The position numbers and the translations under genes were made by a program. From Deinococcus roseus (GTDB lineage Bacteria; Deinococcota; Deinococci; Deinococcales; Deinococcaceae), in the NCBI RefSeq assembly GCF_014646895.1, contig NZ_BMOD01000011.1, forward strand, positions 62,001-126,000: 64,000 bases of DNA, in the 5' to 3' direction. Under the pieces are notes generated by a model that made no database searches, was not told the origin of the DNA, and saw only the letters and a program-made list of their open reading frames with translations. Of the stretch, positions 31,653-39,345 are shown one piece after another (within the stretch, counting starts at the first letter, position 1; every line of letters begins with the position of its first letter).

Positions 31653-32557
31653 CCCTGATTGTGAACCCCGACCTCCCTGAACATTCCTCCCTCCCTGCCC
31701 GTTCTGCTGCACCTCCGCCTGCTGTGGTTTTTGGATTTGCAGAGGAAGGCCTGATCACTGCAAGGGCTGCACTCTGGGATTCTGGAGCCATCGGGCATTT
31801 TGATGCCCTGAACGAGGAGGGCGCTCTGGCCGTCCTGAGCGCTGCCCTGCAGGAGGCCAGACAGAAAGGCCTCAGACAGGTGGTCGGTCCCATGAACGGC
31901 AACACCTGGTTCAAATACCGTCTGGTCTCGGAGTTTGGGACGGTCAGACCGTTTTTTGGGGAACCCTGGCAACCTGCTGCTTACGTGGAACACTTCCAGA
32001 AAGCAGGTTTTCAGGCAGGCTGGGAATACCAGTCCAGTGCAGCCTCCCCGGAAGTGCAGGATCCGCGTTTTGCAGATCTGGAAACCAAATTCAAGGCCCT
32101 GGGTGTGACCGTTCGGGGTGTGGTTCCAGAGAAACTGCAGCAGGACATCTCAGACATTCATGAACTCAGCAATCTGGCCTTTCAGGACAATCCCTTCTTT
32201 TCAGAACTGGACGAGGCCACTTTCCGCAGCCTGTACCTGCCCGTTTTCCAGCAGCTTCCCACCGATTTCATGTTCCTGGCCGAACACCAGGGCCGTCTGG
32301 CAGGCTTCTTTCTGGCCTACCCTGACCCTATGAACCCCGGACAGGTGATTGCCAAAACCATTGCAGTCAGACCTGAGCGGCAGTATGCAGGACTGGGGCG
32401 TTACCTGACGGGTCTGCTGAATCAGAAAGCCCTGCAGGCGGGCATCCACACCATTGTTCATGCCCTGATGTTTGACAGCAACACCTCCCGGAACCTCAGC
32501 CAGATTTACGGCAGTCAGGTGATCCGCAGGTACACCCTGTACAGGACAGACCTGTAG
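31649..32557 (+). CDS. GNAT acetyltransferase, last gene of the lipid-type operon
   Basis: 302 aa. The C-terminal half (about 150-300) is a GNAT fold: MFLAEHQGRLAGFFLAYPDP, KTIAVRPERQYAGLGRYLTG (acetyl-CoA pyrophosphate loop, Arg-x-x-Gly-like) and ALMFDSNTSRNLSQIYG. The N-terminal half contains VVGPMNGNTWFKYRLV, seen in large GNAT proteins. It overlaps the kinase-like gene by 4 nt (GTGA), so it is part of the operon; acylation of the amino group made by the BtaA-like enzyme is a possible role (inference). Confidence 0.75.
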   Translation: MTLIVNPDLPEHSSLPARSAAPPPAVVFGFAEEGLITARAALWDSGAIGHFDALNEEGALAVLSAALQEARQKGLRQVVGPMNGNTWFKYRLVSEFGTVRPFFGEPWQPAAYVEHFQKAGFQAGWEYQSSAASPEVQDPRFADLETKFKALGVTVRGVVPEKLQQDISDIHELSNLAFQDNPFFSELDEATFRSLYLPVFQQLPTDFMFLAEHQGRLAGFFLAYPDPMNPGQVIAKTIAVRPERQYAGLGRYLTGLLNQKALQAGIHTIVHALMFDSNTSRNLSQIYGSQVIRRYTLYRTDL

Positions 32558-32639
32558 GGCAAAGTGACAGGGCAGAATTCTGAAAGAGCATTTTGGCTAC
32601 AATCAAAACATCCTGGCCTGATTCACAAGGAGAAGCCAA

Positions 32640-33962
32640 ATGCAGCATCACAGGTATGACGCCACCGAACAGCACCGTCTGGACAGACTGCACTCCTATT
32701 CGATCCTGGACACCCCCAGGGAAGCCGAATTCGACCAGTTGATCGACGATCTGGCCTTCATGGTCGGGGCAGATGGAGCCTACCTCAGCTTCATGGACGA
32801 GAAAAGGCAGTGGTTCAAGGCCACCAGCAACCTGAATGCCTCAGAGCTTCCCAGAGAACAGGCCCTCTGCAACACCACCCTGCTGACCCACACCCCCCTG
32901 ATGGTTTTTGACCTCGGCCAGGATGAGCGTTTGCGCCGCCATCCCCTGGTGCAGCAGGCAAACATTCAGGCCTTTCTGGCCCTGCCCCTGAGCACCCAGG
33001 ATGGGCAACCCATTGGAACCCTCTGCGTGTTCAAACAGGACATGCACATCTGGACCGTGAGGGACACCGAAATCATGATGCGCTTTGCAGGCCGCATTTT
33101 GCAGATGCTGGAAAAACGCCTGCTGCCCGCCCAGCGTTCCACCCTGGCAGAAGAAATCGAAGCCATCATGCAGTACGGCAGCGACGGCCTGATCTTGCTG
33201 GACACCACCGAGCACGTCATGGAATGCAATGCGCTGGCCACCACCATCACCGGCATCCAGTGGGAGAAAGGTGAGGTGTTCAGCACCACCCCTTTCCTGC
33301 ACGACGAATCCATCCCTGAAATCCACAAGGGCAACGTGTTCATGCGCTGGGACGGCCAGGTGTGGTTCAAAGTCACTGCTGCCCCCCTCCCCAGCCAGGA
33401 CTGGATTCTCTTGATCATTGAGGATGTCACGCACCACCTGCAACACCAGTTCGGTCTGGAAGCAAAGGTGTATCAGGAGCAGACCCGTGAAGAAGGGGAA
33501 CGCAACGCCCTTTACGACTACCTGCAGGGCCGCATCAAAGACCAGAATTGCTCGGTGGTCTACCTGGACCTGGACGATTTCCGCAGCGTCAATGAGCAGC
33601 ACGGTTTCCAGATTGGGGACCATTTGCTGCGCCAGGTGGCCATCCGCCTCAGGCAATCCTTGCGCGGCCAGGACCGGGTGTACCGCCTCTCCCGCGATGA
33701 ATTCATTCTGGTGCTGGCTGGACAGCTCACCCCGGACATCCTGACCATGATCGCAGGCCGGGTGCAGAACAACCTGCAAAAACCCCTGAACCTGGACCAC
33801 CACACCTTAAAAGTGACCGCCAGCATGGGCCTCACCTCCACAGATGCCTCAGAGAGTGTTGACACTGTGCTGCAACGCGCCGAAACCCTGATGCAAGCGG
33901 CCAAACAGCAGGGACCGGGAGGGTTCAGCATTGGAGAGAGGGCTGCGCCCGCAGAAGGCTAA
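32640..33962 (+). CDS. GAF-domain protein with degenerate GGDEF domain
   Basis: 440 aa. Residues about 10-160 are a GAF sensor (YSILDTPREAEFDQLI, FKATSNLNASELPREQALC, IQAFLALPLSTQDGQPIGTLCVF), then a PAS-like segment (about 170-265), then a GGDEF domain (VYLDLDDFRSVNEQHGFQIGDH). The active-site loop reads RLSRDEFILVL instead of GGDEF, so cyclase activity is doubtful and it may be a c-di-GMP or GTP-binding sensor. AAGGAGA precedes the ATG; TACAAT at 32598-32603 is a likely -10. The stop codon lies within a heptad repeat. Confidence 0.82.
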   Translation: MQHHRYDATEQHRLDRLHSYSILDTPREAEFDQLIDDLAFMVGADGAYLSFMDEKRQWFKATSNLNASELPREQALCNTTLLTHTPLMVFDLGQDERLRRHPLVQQANIQAFLALPLSTQDGQPIGTLCVFKQDMHIWTVRDTEIMMRFAGRILQMLEKRLLPAQRSTLAEEIEAIMQYGSDGLILLDTTEHVMECNALATTITGIQWEKGEVFSTTPFLHDESIPEIHKGNVFMRWDGQVWFKVTAAPLPSQDWILLIIEDVTHHLQHQFGLEAKVYQEQTREEGERNALYDYLQGRIKDQNCSVVYLDLDDFRSVNEQHGFQIGDHLLRQVAIRLRQSLRGQDRVYRLSRDEFILVLAGQLTPDILTMIAGRVQNNLQKPLNLDHHTLKVTASMGLTSTDASESVDTVLQRAETLMQAAKQQGPGGFSIGERAAPAEG

Positions 33963-34168
33963 AGGCAGAAGGCAGCGACCCAGTGCCGACAAAGCCGCCT
34001 TTGAGGCACGTAGTCAGGGTCAAGAAGAAGGCTTTTCAGGCTAGCTGATGCATCGGCTTTCTGCTGATTGTCAGGATAAAAGCGTTTGAGCCCTCAAGGA
34101 ACGGCTAAAGCATGTTCCTCAGAAGGGTGTCGCATGCTTGATCTTTTGGCCTTCTGCCTTCTGCTTCA
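33951..34168. repeat. Heptad repeat pair (GCAGAAG family) joining convergent genes
   Basis: Left array 33951-33976 (GCAGAAG, GCTAAAG, GCAGAAG, GCAGCGA) contains the stop codon of the GGDEF gene. Right array 34143-34168 (GCCTTCT, GCCTTCT, GCTTCAC) contains the stop codon of mnmE. The 165 bases between hold no gene; AAGCATG/CATGCTT near 34107-34139 can pair. Confidence 0.75.
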
Positions 34169-35473
34169 CTTCCCCACACAGAAATTCCTGAAAATCTGCT
34201 CGATCACCTCTTCAGAAACATTCTTGCCGCTCAGTTCGGCCAGGTGGTTGAGGGCCAGTTCGATTTCGTAGCTGGCCAGTTCATCCGGGAGGGTCAGGGC
34301 ACCCTGCACATGTTCCAGGGCTGCAGTGACGGCCTGGACCTGCCGTTCGCTGGAAAGCCAGACTTCGTGGCGGGCCTGGTCGCCCAGCAGTTTTTCCCGC
34401 AGGCGGTCGCGCAATTCTGGGAGTCCTGCTCCAGTGATGGCTGAAACAGATTGGTAGCGGTCATCGTGCCAGACCTGTCCCAGATCGGTTTTGGTTTGCA
34501 GGCGAATCAGGCGGTCTTCTGGGACGTTCACATCCAGGGGTTCTCTGGGGGCTGAGGCGTCTTCCAGAAGCATCACCAGATCGGCGTTTTCTCCGAGTTG
34601 CAGGGCACGTTCCACCCCTGCAGCCTCGATGACATCTGCCGTTTCCCGCACCCCTGCAGTGTCAATCAATGTGATGGGCACCCCCACCAGTTCCATGTGG
34701 GCTTCCAGGTAATCGCGGGTGGTTCCGGCAATGGGGGTGACAATGCTGCGCTCGTAACCCAGCAGGGCGTTCAGCAGGCTGCTTTTTCCGGCGTTGGGCC
34801 GTCCCAGCAAAGCCAGCCTTGCTCCCTGCTGTGCCAGTTTTCCTGCTCTGGCGGTGTCCAGCAGGTGGTTCAGTTCGTTTTGCACTGCCAGCAGGGGAAC
34901 AATGCGGTCTTCCTCGGGAACGCCTTCTTCGGGGTAGTCCAGCATGGCCTGGATGGCCCCCATGGTGCGGGCCAGTTTGAAGACCATGCCGTCCAGGCGT
35001 TTGCTGAGGGCACCCTGCAAACCCAGGGTGGCCTGCCTGCGGGCCGTGTCGGTCTGGGCGTGGATCAGGCTGTTGACGGCCTCGGCCTGATTCAGGTCCA
35101 TGCGGCCTTCCAGAAAAGCCCTGAGGGTGAATTCTCCGGGTTTTGCCAGCCTTGCCCCCAGTTCCACACAGCGGGTCAAGAGCGCTCCCAGCGCACTCAC
35201 CGAACCGTGGGTCTGCAGTTCCGCCACATCTTCTCCAGTGTAGGAGTGAGGACCTTTGAACACCAGCACGATGCCCTCGTCGATGGTTTCGCCTTCCCGA
35301 TCCAGAAAACGGCCATACAGGAAGCGGCCCCCCCGGGTTCTGGAAGGGGTGCGCTTTCCGGAGAACAACTGGTCTGCAATGGACAGGGCTTGCGGGCCGG
35401 AAAGCCTGACGATGCCAATGGCCCCCTCACCCTGGGCAGTGGAAATGGCAACGATGGTGTCCGCTCGAATCAT
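34166..35473 (-). CDS. mnmE: tRNA modification GTPase MnmE
   Basis: 435 aa, usual length. It works with MnmG to place the carboxymethylaminomethyl group on U34 of tRNA. N-terminal folate-binding domain (DTIVAISTAQGEGAIGIVRLSG), an inserted G domain (GRPNAGKSSLLNALLG, IAGTTRD, LIDTAGVRETAD) and the C-terminal FCVGK with the catalytic Cys432 are all present. TATACT (complement of 35481-35486) is 7 nt before the ATG, indicating a leaderless transcript. MnmG itself is not in the window, though a related short protein is at 55787. Confidence 0.95.
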   Translation of the reverse strand: MIRADTIVAISTAQGEGAIGIVRLSGPQALSIADQLFSGKRTPSRTRGGRFLYGRFLDREGETIDEGIVLVFKGPHSYTGEDVAELQTHGSVSALGALLTRCVELGARLAKPGEFTLRAFLEGRMDLNQAEAVNSLIHAQTDTARRQATLGLQGALSKRLDGMVFKLARTMGAIQAMLDYPEEGVPEEDRIVPLLAVQNELNHLLDTARAGKLAQQGARLALLGRPNAGKSSLLNALLGYERSIVTPIAGTTRDYLEAHMELVGVPITLIDTAGVRETADVIEAAGVERALQLGENADLVMLLEDASAPREPLDVNVPEDRLIRLQTKTDLGQVWHDDRYQSVSAITGAGLPELRDRLREKLLGDQARHEVWLSSERQVQAVTAALEHVQGALTLPDELASYEIELALNHLAELSGKNVSEEVIEQIFRNFCVGK

Positions 35474-35552
35474 GCCTAGCAGTATAGCGCAGTCGTATTT
35501 TCTGCTGGATGGAAAACCAGAAAGCAGAAACCTTCCAGATGCTGAACATCAT

Positions 35553-35804
35553 TCATCCTTTCAGACGGTTTGACATCTCCTGCTGCCTTGCCAGATGGTC
35601 CATGTAGGGGGTGCTGGCAAACATCCTGCCGCAAAACGGACAATGGCGGATGCTCAGGGCATCATCTTCAATGCCAGAGGGGTGGGGAATGGCGTACAAA
35701 ATCACCTCTGCATCAGAACGGGCGAAAATCACTTCCAGAATGGCCCCTTCTTGCACGGCTTGTGGCAATTCATCGCATTCGCAAGGGTGTGCAGGGGTGT
35801 CCAT
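35553..35804 (-). CDS. Small zinc-ribbon-like protein
   Basis: 83 aa. HPCECDE near the N-terminus and HCPFCGRMF near the C-terminus give four Cys that could bind zinc. The remainder (EGAILEVIFARSDAEVILYAIPH) is a short beta-rich segment. The start codon overlaps the stop of the upstream acetyltransferase gene (TGATG), so they form a pair. Family not recognised. Confidence 0.6.
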   Translation of the reverse strand: MDTPAHPCECDELPQAVQEGAILEVIFARSDAEVILYAIPHPSGIEDDALSIRHCPFCGRMFASTPYMDHLARQQEMSNRLKG

Positions 35805-36325
35805 CAGGCCTCCAGAATGAAAGAAAGTTCATCCCACACGTAACCCAGCACGGGCAGGTCATGCCCGAACCATCTCATGCTGTTTTCTGCTTTGCACACC
35901 CCGCCCATGCGTTCATAGAACCCGATGGTGGGATTGTCCTTCAGGACCCACAAACCCAGACTTGTGGCCCCAGCACCGTGCAGTTTTTTCACCGATTCCT
36001 GCATCAGTCTTTTTCCAAAGCCCTGTCCATGGTGGGCTTTGAGTGCATAAATACAGGCAAGTTCTGCATCTGTATGCAAATCCGCTTCAGGTTTGTGCAC
36101 GGTCTGGGAGAAAGCCAAGATGCTTTCTTTCACCTCCAGCACCAGCACATCCCTCCATTCATCCTGGGTTTTACGCTCCCACTGGGTCAGCCTGCGCTCA
36201 TAAGTGAGCTGCGAAAGCACCTCGTCGGGGATGCGCCCTGCATAGGTTTCCTGCCAGCTCTGGGTGTGCACTTTTGCGATTGCTGAAACATCATGAACTG
36301 TGGCATTGCGAACGATATATTCCAT
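35804..36325 (-). CDS. GNAT family N-acetyltransferase
   Basis: 173 aa. YIVRNATVHDVSAIAKVHTQSW and TYAGRIPDEVLSQL are typical of the PhnO/RimI-like GNAT branch; acetyl-CoA loop ALKAHHGQGFGKRLMQES; GLWVLKDNPTIGFYERMGG. I use the ATG at 36325: TATAAT (complement of 36333-36338) sits exactly 7 nt upstream, so the transcript is leaderless and longer N-termini are unlikely. The acceptor is unknown. Confidence 0.82.
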   Translation of the reverse strand: MEYIVRNATVHDVSAIAKVHTQSWQETYAGRIPDEVLSQLTYERRLTQWERKTQDEWRDVLVLEVKESILAFSQTVHKPEADLHTDAELACIYALKAHHGQGFGKRLMQESVKKLHGAGATSLGLWVLKDNPTIGFYERMGGVCKAENSMRWFGHDLPVLGYVWDELSFILEA

Positions 36326-36344
36326 GTCACACATTATAAAAGAA

Positions 36345-36545
36345 AGCAGAAGGCCTGGCTTGAATCTGGCTTTTTGTTTGCCTTCTTCTTGACCCTGACA
36401 GCATGCCTCTCTTGACCCTACTACGCGGTCCAAAGCGGTTTGGACCGCTGGGTCGCTCGGGGACGGCCCCGTCGGCATTGGGTCGCTGCCTTCTGCCTTC
36501 TGCTGTTCTTTGGCCCTCAGCTCTGGGCATTTTGCCTTCTGCTCA
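36345..36545. repeat. Heptad arrays (GCAGAAG family) with an internal palindrome
   Basis: Left units GCAGAAG/GCCTGGC (from 36346) lie under the promoter of the acetyltransferase gene. Right units GCCTTCT, GCCTTCT, GCTGTTC (36488-36508) and TGCCTTCTGC (36533-36543) face them. Between is a perfect 10-bp stem with a 4-base loop at 36425-36448 (GCGGTCCAAA/TTTGGACCGC) and GGGTCGCT occurring twice. Confidence 0.65.
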
Positions 36546-36547
36546 AT

Positions 36548-37006
36548 TCAGGAACTCCGCTTCCACTTGCCTTTCTGGGCTCCAGGCTTCACCTGCTTGG
36601 TTTTCACCTGGCCAGAATCAAAACGCAACATCAGGGCCACCCGTGACCTGCTGAGGATCTGGTGGGGGTTGTTGGGGACATAAGCCGTGACCACATCAAT
36701 CCACTGGTCTTTCTGGTGGAAGTCCACCACCACGTGCAGTGGGAGTTTCAGGTTGACCGAGTGAAAGTACCCCATCACCAGCCAGCGCCGGTCCTGCGGG
36801 TACACCGCCCGGATGCGGCCTGAATGCAGCACCTGCACGATGTCTGGCTCCATGAAGCCCTGAGAACGTGCGTGCTGGACGGCGTGCTCACAGATGTCGT
36901 AGCGGCCTTCCCACATCACGTCCCGCAAAGTCTGGTGGGCACGTTGGAGGACGAAATCCCGGGTGTCGATCTCAAGTGCGTCTGCGCGTGTGATCCAATC
37001 TTGCAT
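36548..37006 (-). CDS. DUF4258-domain protein
   Basis: 152 aa. Residues about 35-110 (YDICEHAVQHARSQGFMEPD, GRIRAVYPQDRRWLVMGYF, PLHVVVDF, DVVTAYVP) match the DUF4258 pattern (H-A near the start, lesion-like helix-turn, hVVvd and vvTaY at the end). This fold is related to BrnT/RelE-like toxins, but no antitoxin is adjacent, so toxicity is not implied. A purine-rich GGGGGGTG precedes the ATG. The tail is basic (KTKQVKPGAQKGKWKRSS). Confidence 0.65.
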   Translation of the reverse strand: MQDWITRADALEIDTRDFVLQRAHQTLRDVMWEGRYDICEHAVQHARSQGFMEPDIVQVLHSGRIRAVYPQDRRWLVMGYFHSVNLKLPLHVVVDFHQKDQWIDVVTAYVPNNPHQILSRSRVALMLRFDSGQVKTKQVKPGAQKGKWKRSS

Positions 37007-37609
37007 CACGGCACCCCCCTTTGCGCTGCTCAGCGGGGCGTCACCCTGCCGATGGCAGCCTTGACCCGCACCAGACCAGCTTGCGGCCTGCTTTCCAGGG
37101 TTTTTAAGCGAAAACGCTCCCCACAAACGTTGGTTTGTTGGGGAGCGCTTCGTCGTAACCCTAGAGGGTCATGTTCAAAGTATAGCGAATCTGCAATCCG
37201 GAAAAGTAAGAGAATCAACTTCTTTTCTTGAGGATTCAAGCAATGTTGACAGGCCCACAATTGCCGCAAAAGCCAGCCTGAAGTGACCCCATCGCTCTGG
37301 CGCTGCACTGGAAGGGAAAAACCTGCATGCTTCACTGCGCTGGATGAGAGAAGTTTCTGCCCGGTGCATTTATATACCGGGTTTTTGTGTCACAACTTCT
37401 TTAAATTTTAGGCGTACAATGGGTCTACCTTACTTTTCGAGATTCTGCAAAATCAGGCGTTGGCAACGGTGTAGCGTTTTTTCTGGCCCAGCGAGGGACC
37501 GGACAACCCCCTCCCTCCTGAGCCCCTTTTCCCCACTCACCTCATGGAAATCCAGTGTTTTCGCCTCTTGTTCCGTCTGGGCGCGGAATGATGCCCTGGG
37601 AGCGTGGTC
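37007..37609. other. Long intergenic region with a possible small RNA
   Basis: 600 bases without a convincing gene. It holds a minus-strand promoter/hairpin unit (37108-37184, listed separately), a plus-strand -10-like TACAAT (about 37417-37422) giving a leader of some 180 nt for the downstream acetyltransferase, and a rough inverted repeat: about 37194-37213 against 37430-37455 (both contain AAAAGTAAG in opposite orientation). I recognise no known riboswitch. Confidence 0.5.
37108..37184 (-). ncRNA. Candidate small RNA or attenuator leader
   Basis: On the minus strand TATACT (complement of 37179-37184) is followed after 6 nt by ATG ACC CTC TAG, a three-codon frame, and then by a strong hairpin (arms CGCTCCCCA/TGGGGAGCG, 37115-37147) that runs into GCGTTTTCGCTT. 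This looks like a promoter, very short leader peptide and terminator. It could be a free RNA of about 65-75 nt or an attenuator before the DUF4258 gene. Confidence 0.4.
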
Positions 37610-38476
37610 ATGCTGATTCGACAGGTCAAACCCACCGACACCACCGACATTCTTGCCTTGCTGGACTGGATGGATGCCAGTCCCCACCGTGAAGTGTTCA
37701 CCCCGGAAGCCCGCACCCCGGAAGACCTCAGCTGGGAAGTGACTTCCGACCAGGGTCTGGTGCTGGAAGATGAAGCGGGTTCTGTGCGTGCTTTTGCTGC
37801 CCTGAACCTCTACAAGGACGGTTTTCTGCTGGAAGGCCCCCTGGGAGATTCTTCCGATTACACCCGCAGCATTTTGCGTGCCGTCCTGAAAAAAGCCCAC
37901 AAACCGGTGTACGCCTTCTGCTCTGCCATGAACAGAGAGGTGAGGGTGGCCCTGGAAGACCTGGGCTTTGGCACCCTGCACTGCACAGACTTTTATAGCA
38001 TGGCCAGACCCAACAAACAACGTTTGCCTTTCCTGCCAGATGGGGTCAAATTCATGCCTGCTTTCAGGATTGGGTTTCAGGATTACCTGGAACTGTACCG
38101 CAGCAGCGAAGACGTGTGGGCCGAGCGCCTGAACTGGACCGAAGAAAAATACCGCCAGCATTTCGCCCAGGAAAATGTGGAGATGATGGTGCTGTGCAAG
38201 GACGGTCATCCGGTGGGTTTTGCAGAACTGGAATTCGATGAAGACGAGGCCACCCTGGCCTACTGGGCCGTGCATCCTGCTTTCAGAGGGCAGGGGTATG
38301 GCAAGTTGCTGTTGCAGTACAGCATCCATGATGCGTTTCTGAAACCCCAGATCATGTGTCTGAAAGCCCGTGCCCACGACCATGAAGCGGGTGCCCGCCA
38401 CCTGTATGATGCGCTGGCCTTCCGAAAAGACCGCAGCATGATGGCTTACCTCAGAGAACACCACGAGCAGGCCTGA
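37610..38476 (+). CDS. GNAT family N-acetyltransferase, two-domain
   Basis: 288 aa. The C-terminal half (about 140-285) is the canonical GNAT: MMVLCKDGHPVGFAELEF, LAYWAVHPAFRGQGYGKLLL (acetyl-CoA loop), ARHLYDALAFRKDRSMM. The N-terminal half (IRQVKPTDTTDILALLDW, FAALNLYKDGFLLEGPLG) looks like a second, degenerate GNAT-like repeat. I use ATG 37610, placed 7 nt after GGGAG; a GTG two codons earlier is possible. Substrate unknown. Its stop is followed at once by a dispersed repeat. Confidence 0.78.
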   Translation: MLIRQVKPTDTTDILALLDWMDASPHREVFTPEARTPEDLSWEVTSDQGLVLEDEAGSVRAFAALNLYKDGFLLEGPLGDSSDYTRSILRAVLKKAHKPVYAFCSAMNREVRVALEDLGFGTLHCTDFYSMARPNKQRLPFLPDGVKFMPAFRIGFQDYLELYRSSEDVWAERLNWTEEKYRQHFAQENVEMMVLCKDGHPVGFAELEFDEDEATLAYWAVHPAFRGQGYGKLLLQYSIHDAFLKPQIMCLKARAHDHEAGARHLYDALAFRKDRSMMAYLREHHEQA

Positions 38477-38488
38477 ACCCTCTCCATT

Positions 38489-38590
38489 TGCTGCGTTTAT
38501 CCGTGAAATGGGAGGATTCAGAAAAATCCTCCCATTTCAAGAAACACCCCCAGAGACAAAACCTCTTATGCTTCTGTGAAATGCTCTAAA
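38489..38590 (+). repeat. Dispersed repeat family, copy 4
   Basis: TTGCTGCGTTTATCCGTG, then a perfect hairpin (38504-38539; arms TGAAATGGGAGGAT/ATCCTCCCATTTCA), then CTTCTGTGAAATGCTCTAAA. Relative to copy 1 an A-T pair in the stem is replaced by G-C, a compensatory change. Confidence 0.78.
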
Positions 38591-38629
38591 CCCACCAGAG
38601 GTGCAACCAACTGCCCTTCTGGTGGGTTT
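38588..38629. terminator. Terminator between convergent GNAT and lepB genes
   Basis: Perfect 12-bp stem AAACCCACCAGA/TCTGGTGGGTTT; A and T runs on the flanks suit termination in both directions. It overlaps the end of repeat copy 4. Confidence 0.8.
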
Positions 38630-38640
38630 GTCAGCTGATT

Positions 38641-39345
38641 TCAGGGTTTTCTGAGGTTCAGTTCGGTGGAGCCGCTGTACTGGGGATTCAGGCAGGCCTG
38701 GCTCACCTGTTTCTTGCGCCAGAGGGGAAACAGCATGAAACTGACCCGTCCAGCCACCCTGTCCAGTGAAACCGGACCAAAGAAACGGGAGTCTTCACTG
38801 CCCCCAGGAGAACGGTTGTCTCCCATCACAAAATATTCTCCAGCAGGAACCGTGAAGGCCTTGCTGATCCGGTTTTTCTCCTGATCGGCCTGAATGTAAT
38901 TGGCAGCAATGGATTCGGGCTGGTTCTCCCAGCAACCCTGCTGTTTCCAGAAGTCCTCCTGAACATGGAAATCTGCTCTTTTTCCATTGACATACACCTG
39001 TCCACGGTCAATCCGCACGGTGTCTCCTCCAATGGCCACCACCCGTTTGACGTAATAGGGGATGTAATGCCAGAAGGTCACGGTGCTGCTGGGAAAGGCA
39101 TGCCAGGAGCTCTGGTGGTCTGCAGGCGGCTTGAACACCAGGATGTCTCCGCGCTGAAACTGCCCGATGCCCATGCGGTGCAGAAACGTTTCGTATTTTG
39201 GAATCAGCATGCGTTCTCCGTTGCGCAGGGTGGGCTGCATGCTGTTGCCACTGACCGCCGGAAAGGAGACCACAAAAGTGGTCAAAGCAATCACGATCAC
39301 AAATTCTTTGATCCAGTCCCAGAGTTTGATCAGGGTTTTCATCAT
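38641..39345 (-). CDS. lepB: Signal peptidase I
   Basis: 234 aa, single N-terminal membrane anchor (EFVIVIALTTFVVSFPAV). The catalytic serine is Ser35 in GNSMQPTL and the general base Lys100 in YVKRVVAIGGD; box E MGDNRSPGGSEDSRFFG is intact. It cleaves signal peptides on the outer face of the membrane. Its start overlaps the stop of the preceding gene (ATGA), so it is the last gene of an unusual padR-led operon. Confidence 0.93.
   Translation of the reverse strand: MMKTLIKLWDWIKEFVIVIALTTFVVSFPAVSGNSMQPTLRNGERMLIPKYETFLHRMGIGQFQRGDILVFKPPADHQSSWHAFPSSTVTFWHYIPYYVKRVVAIGGDTVRIDRGQVYVNGKRADFHVQEDFWKQQGCWENQPESIAANYIQADQEKNRISKAFTVPAGEYFVMGDNRSPGGSEDSRFFGPVSLDRVAGRVSFMLFPLWRKKQVSQACLNPQYSGSTELNLRKP

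Noticed and set aside
37610..38476. Riboswitch in the long leader before the acetyltransferase
   Set aside because: The leader from about 37430 has no pattern that I recognise as a known riboswitch class, and its only clear structure lies on the opposite strand.
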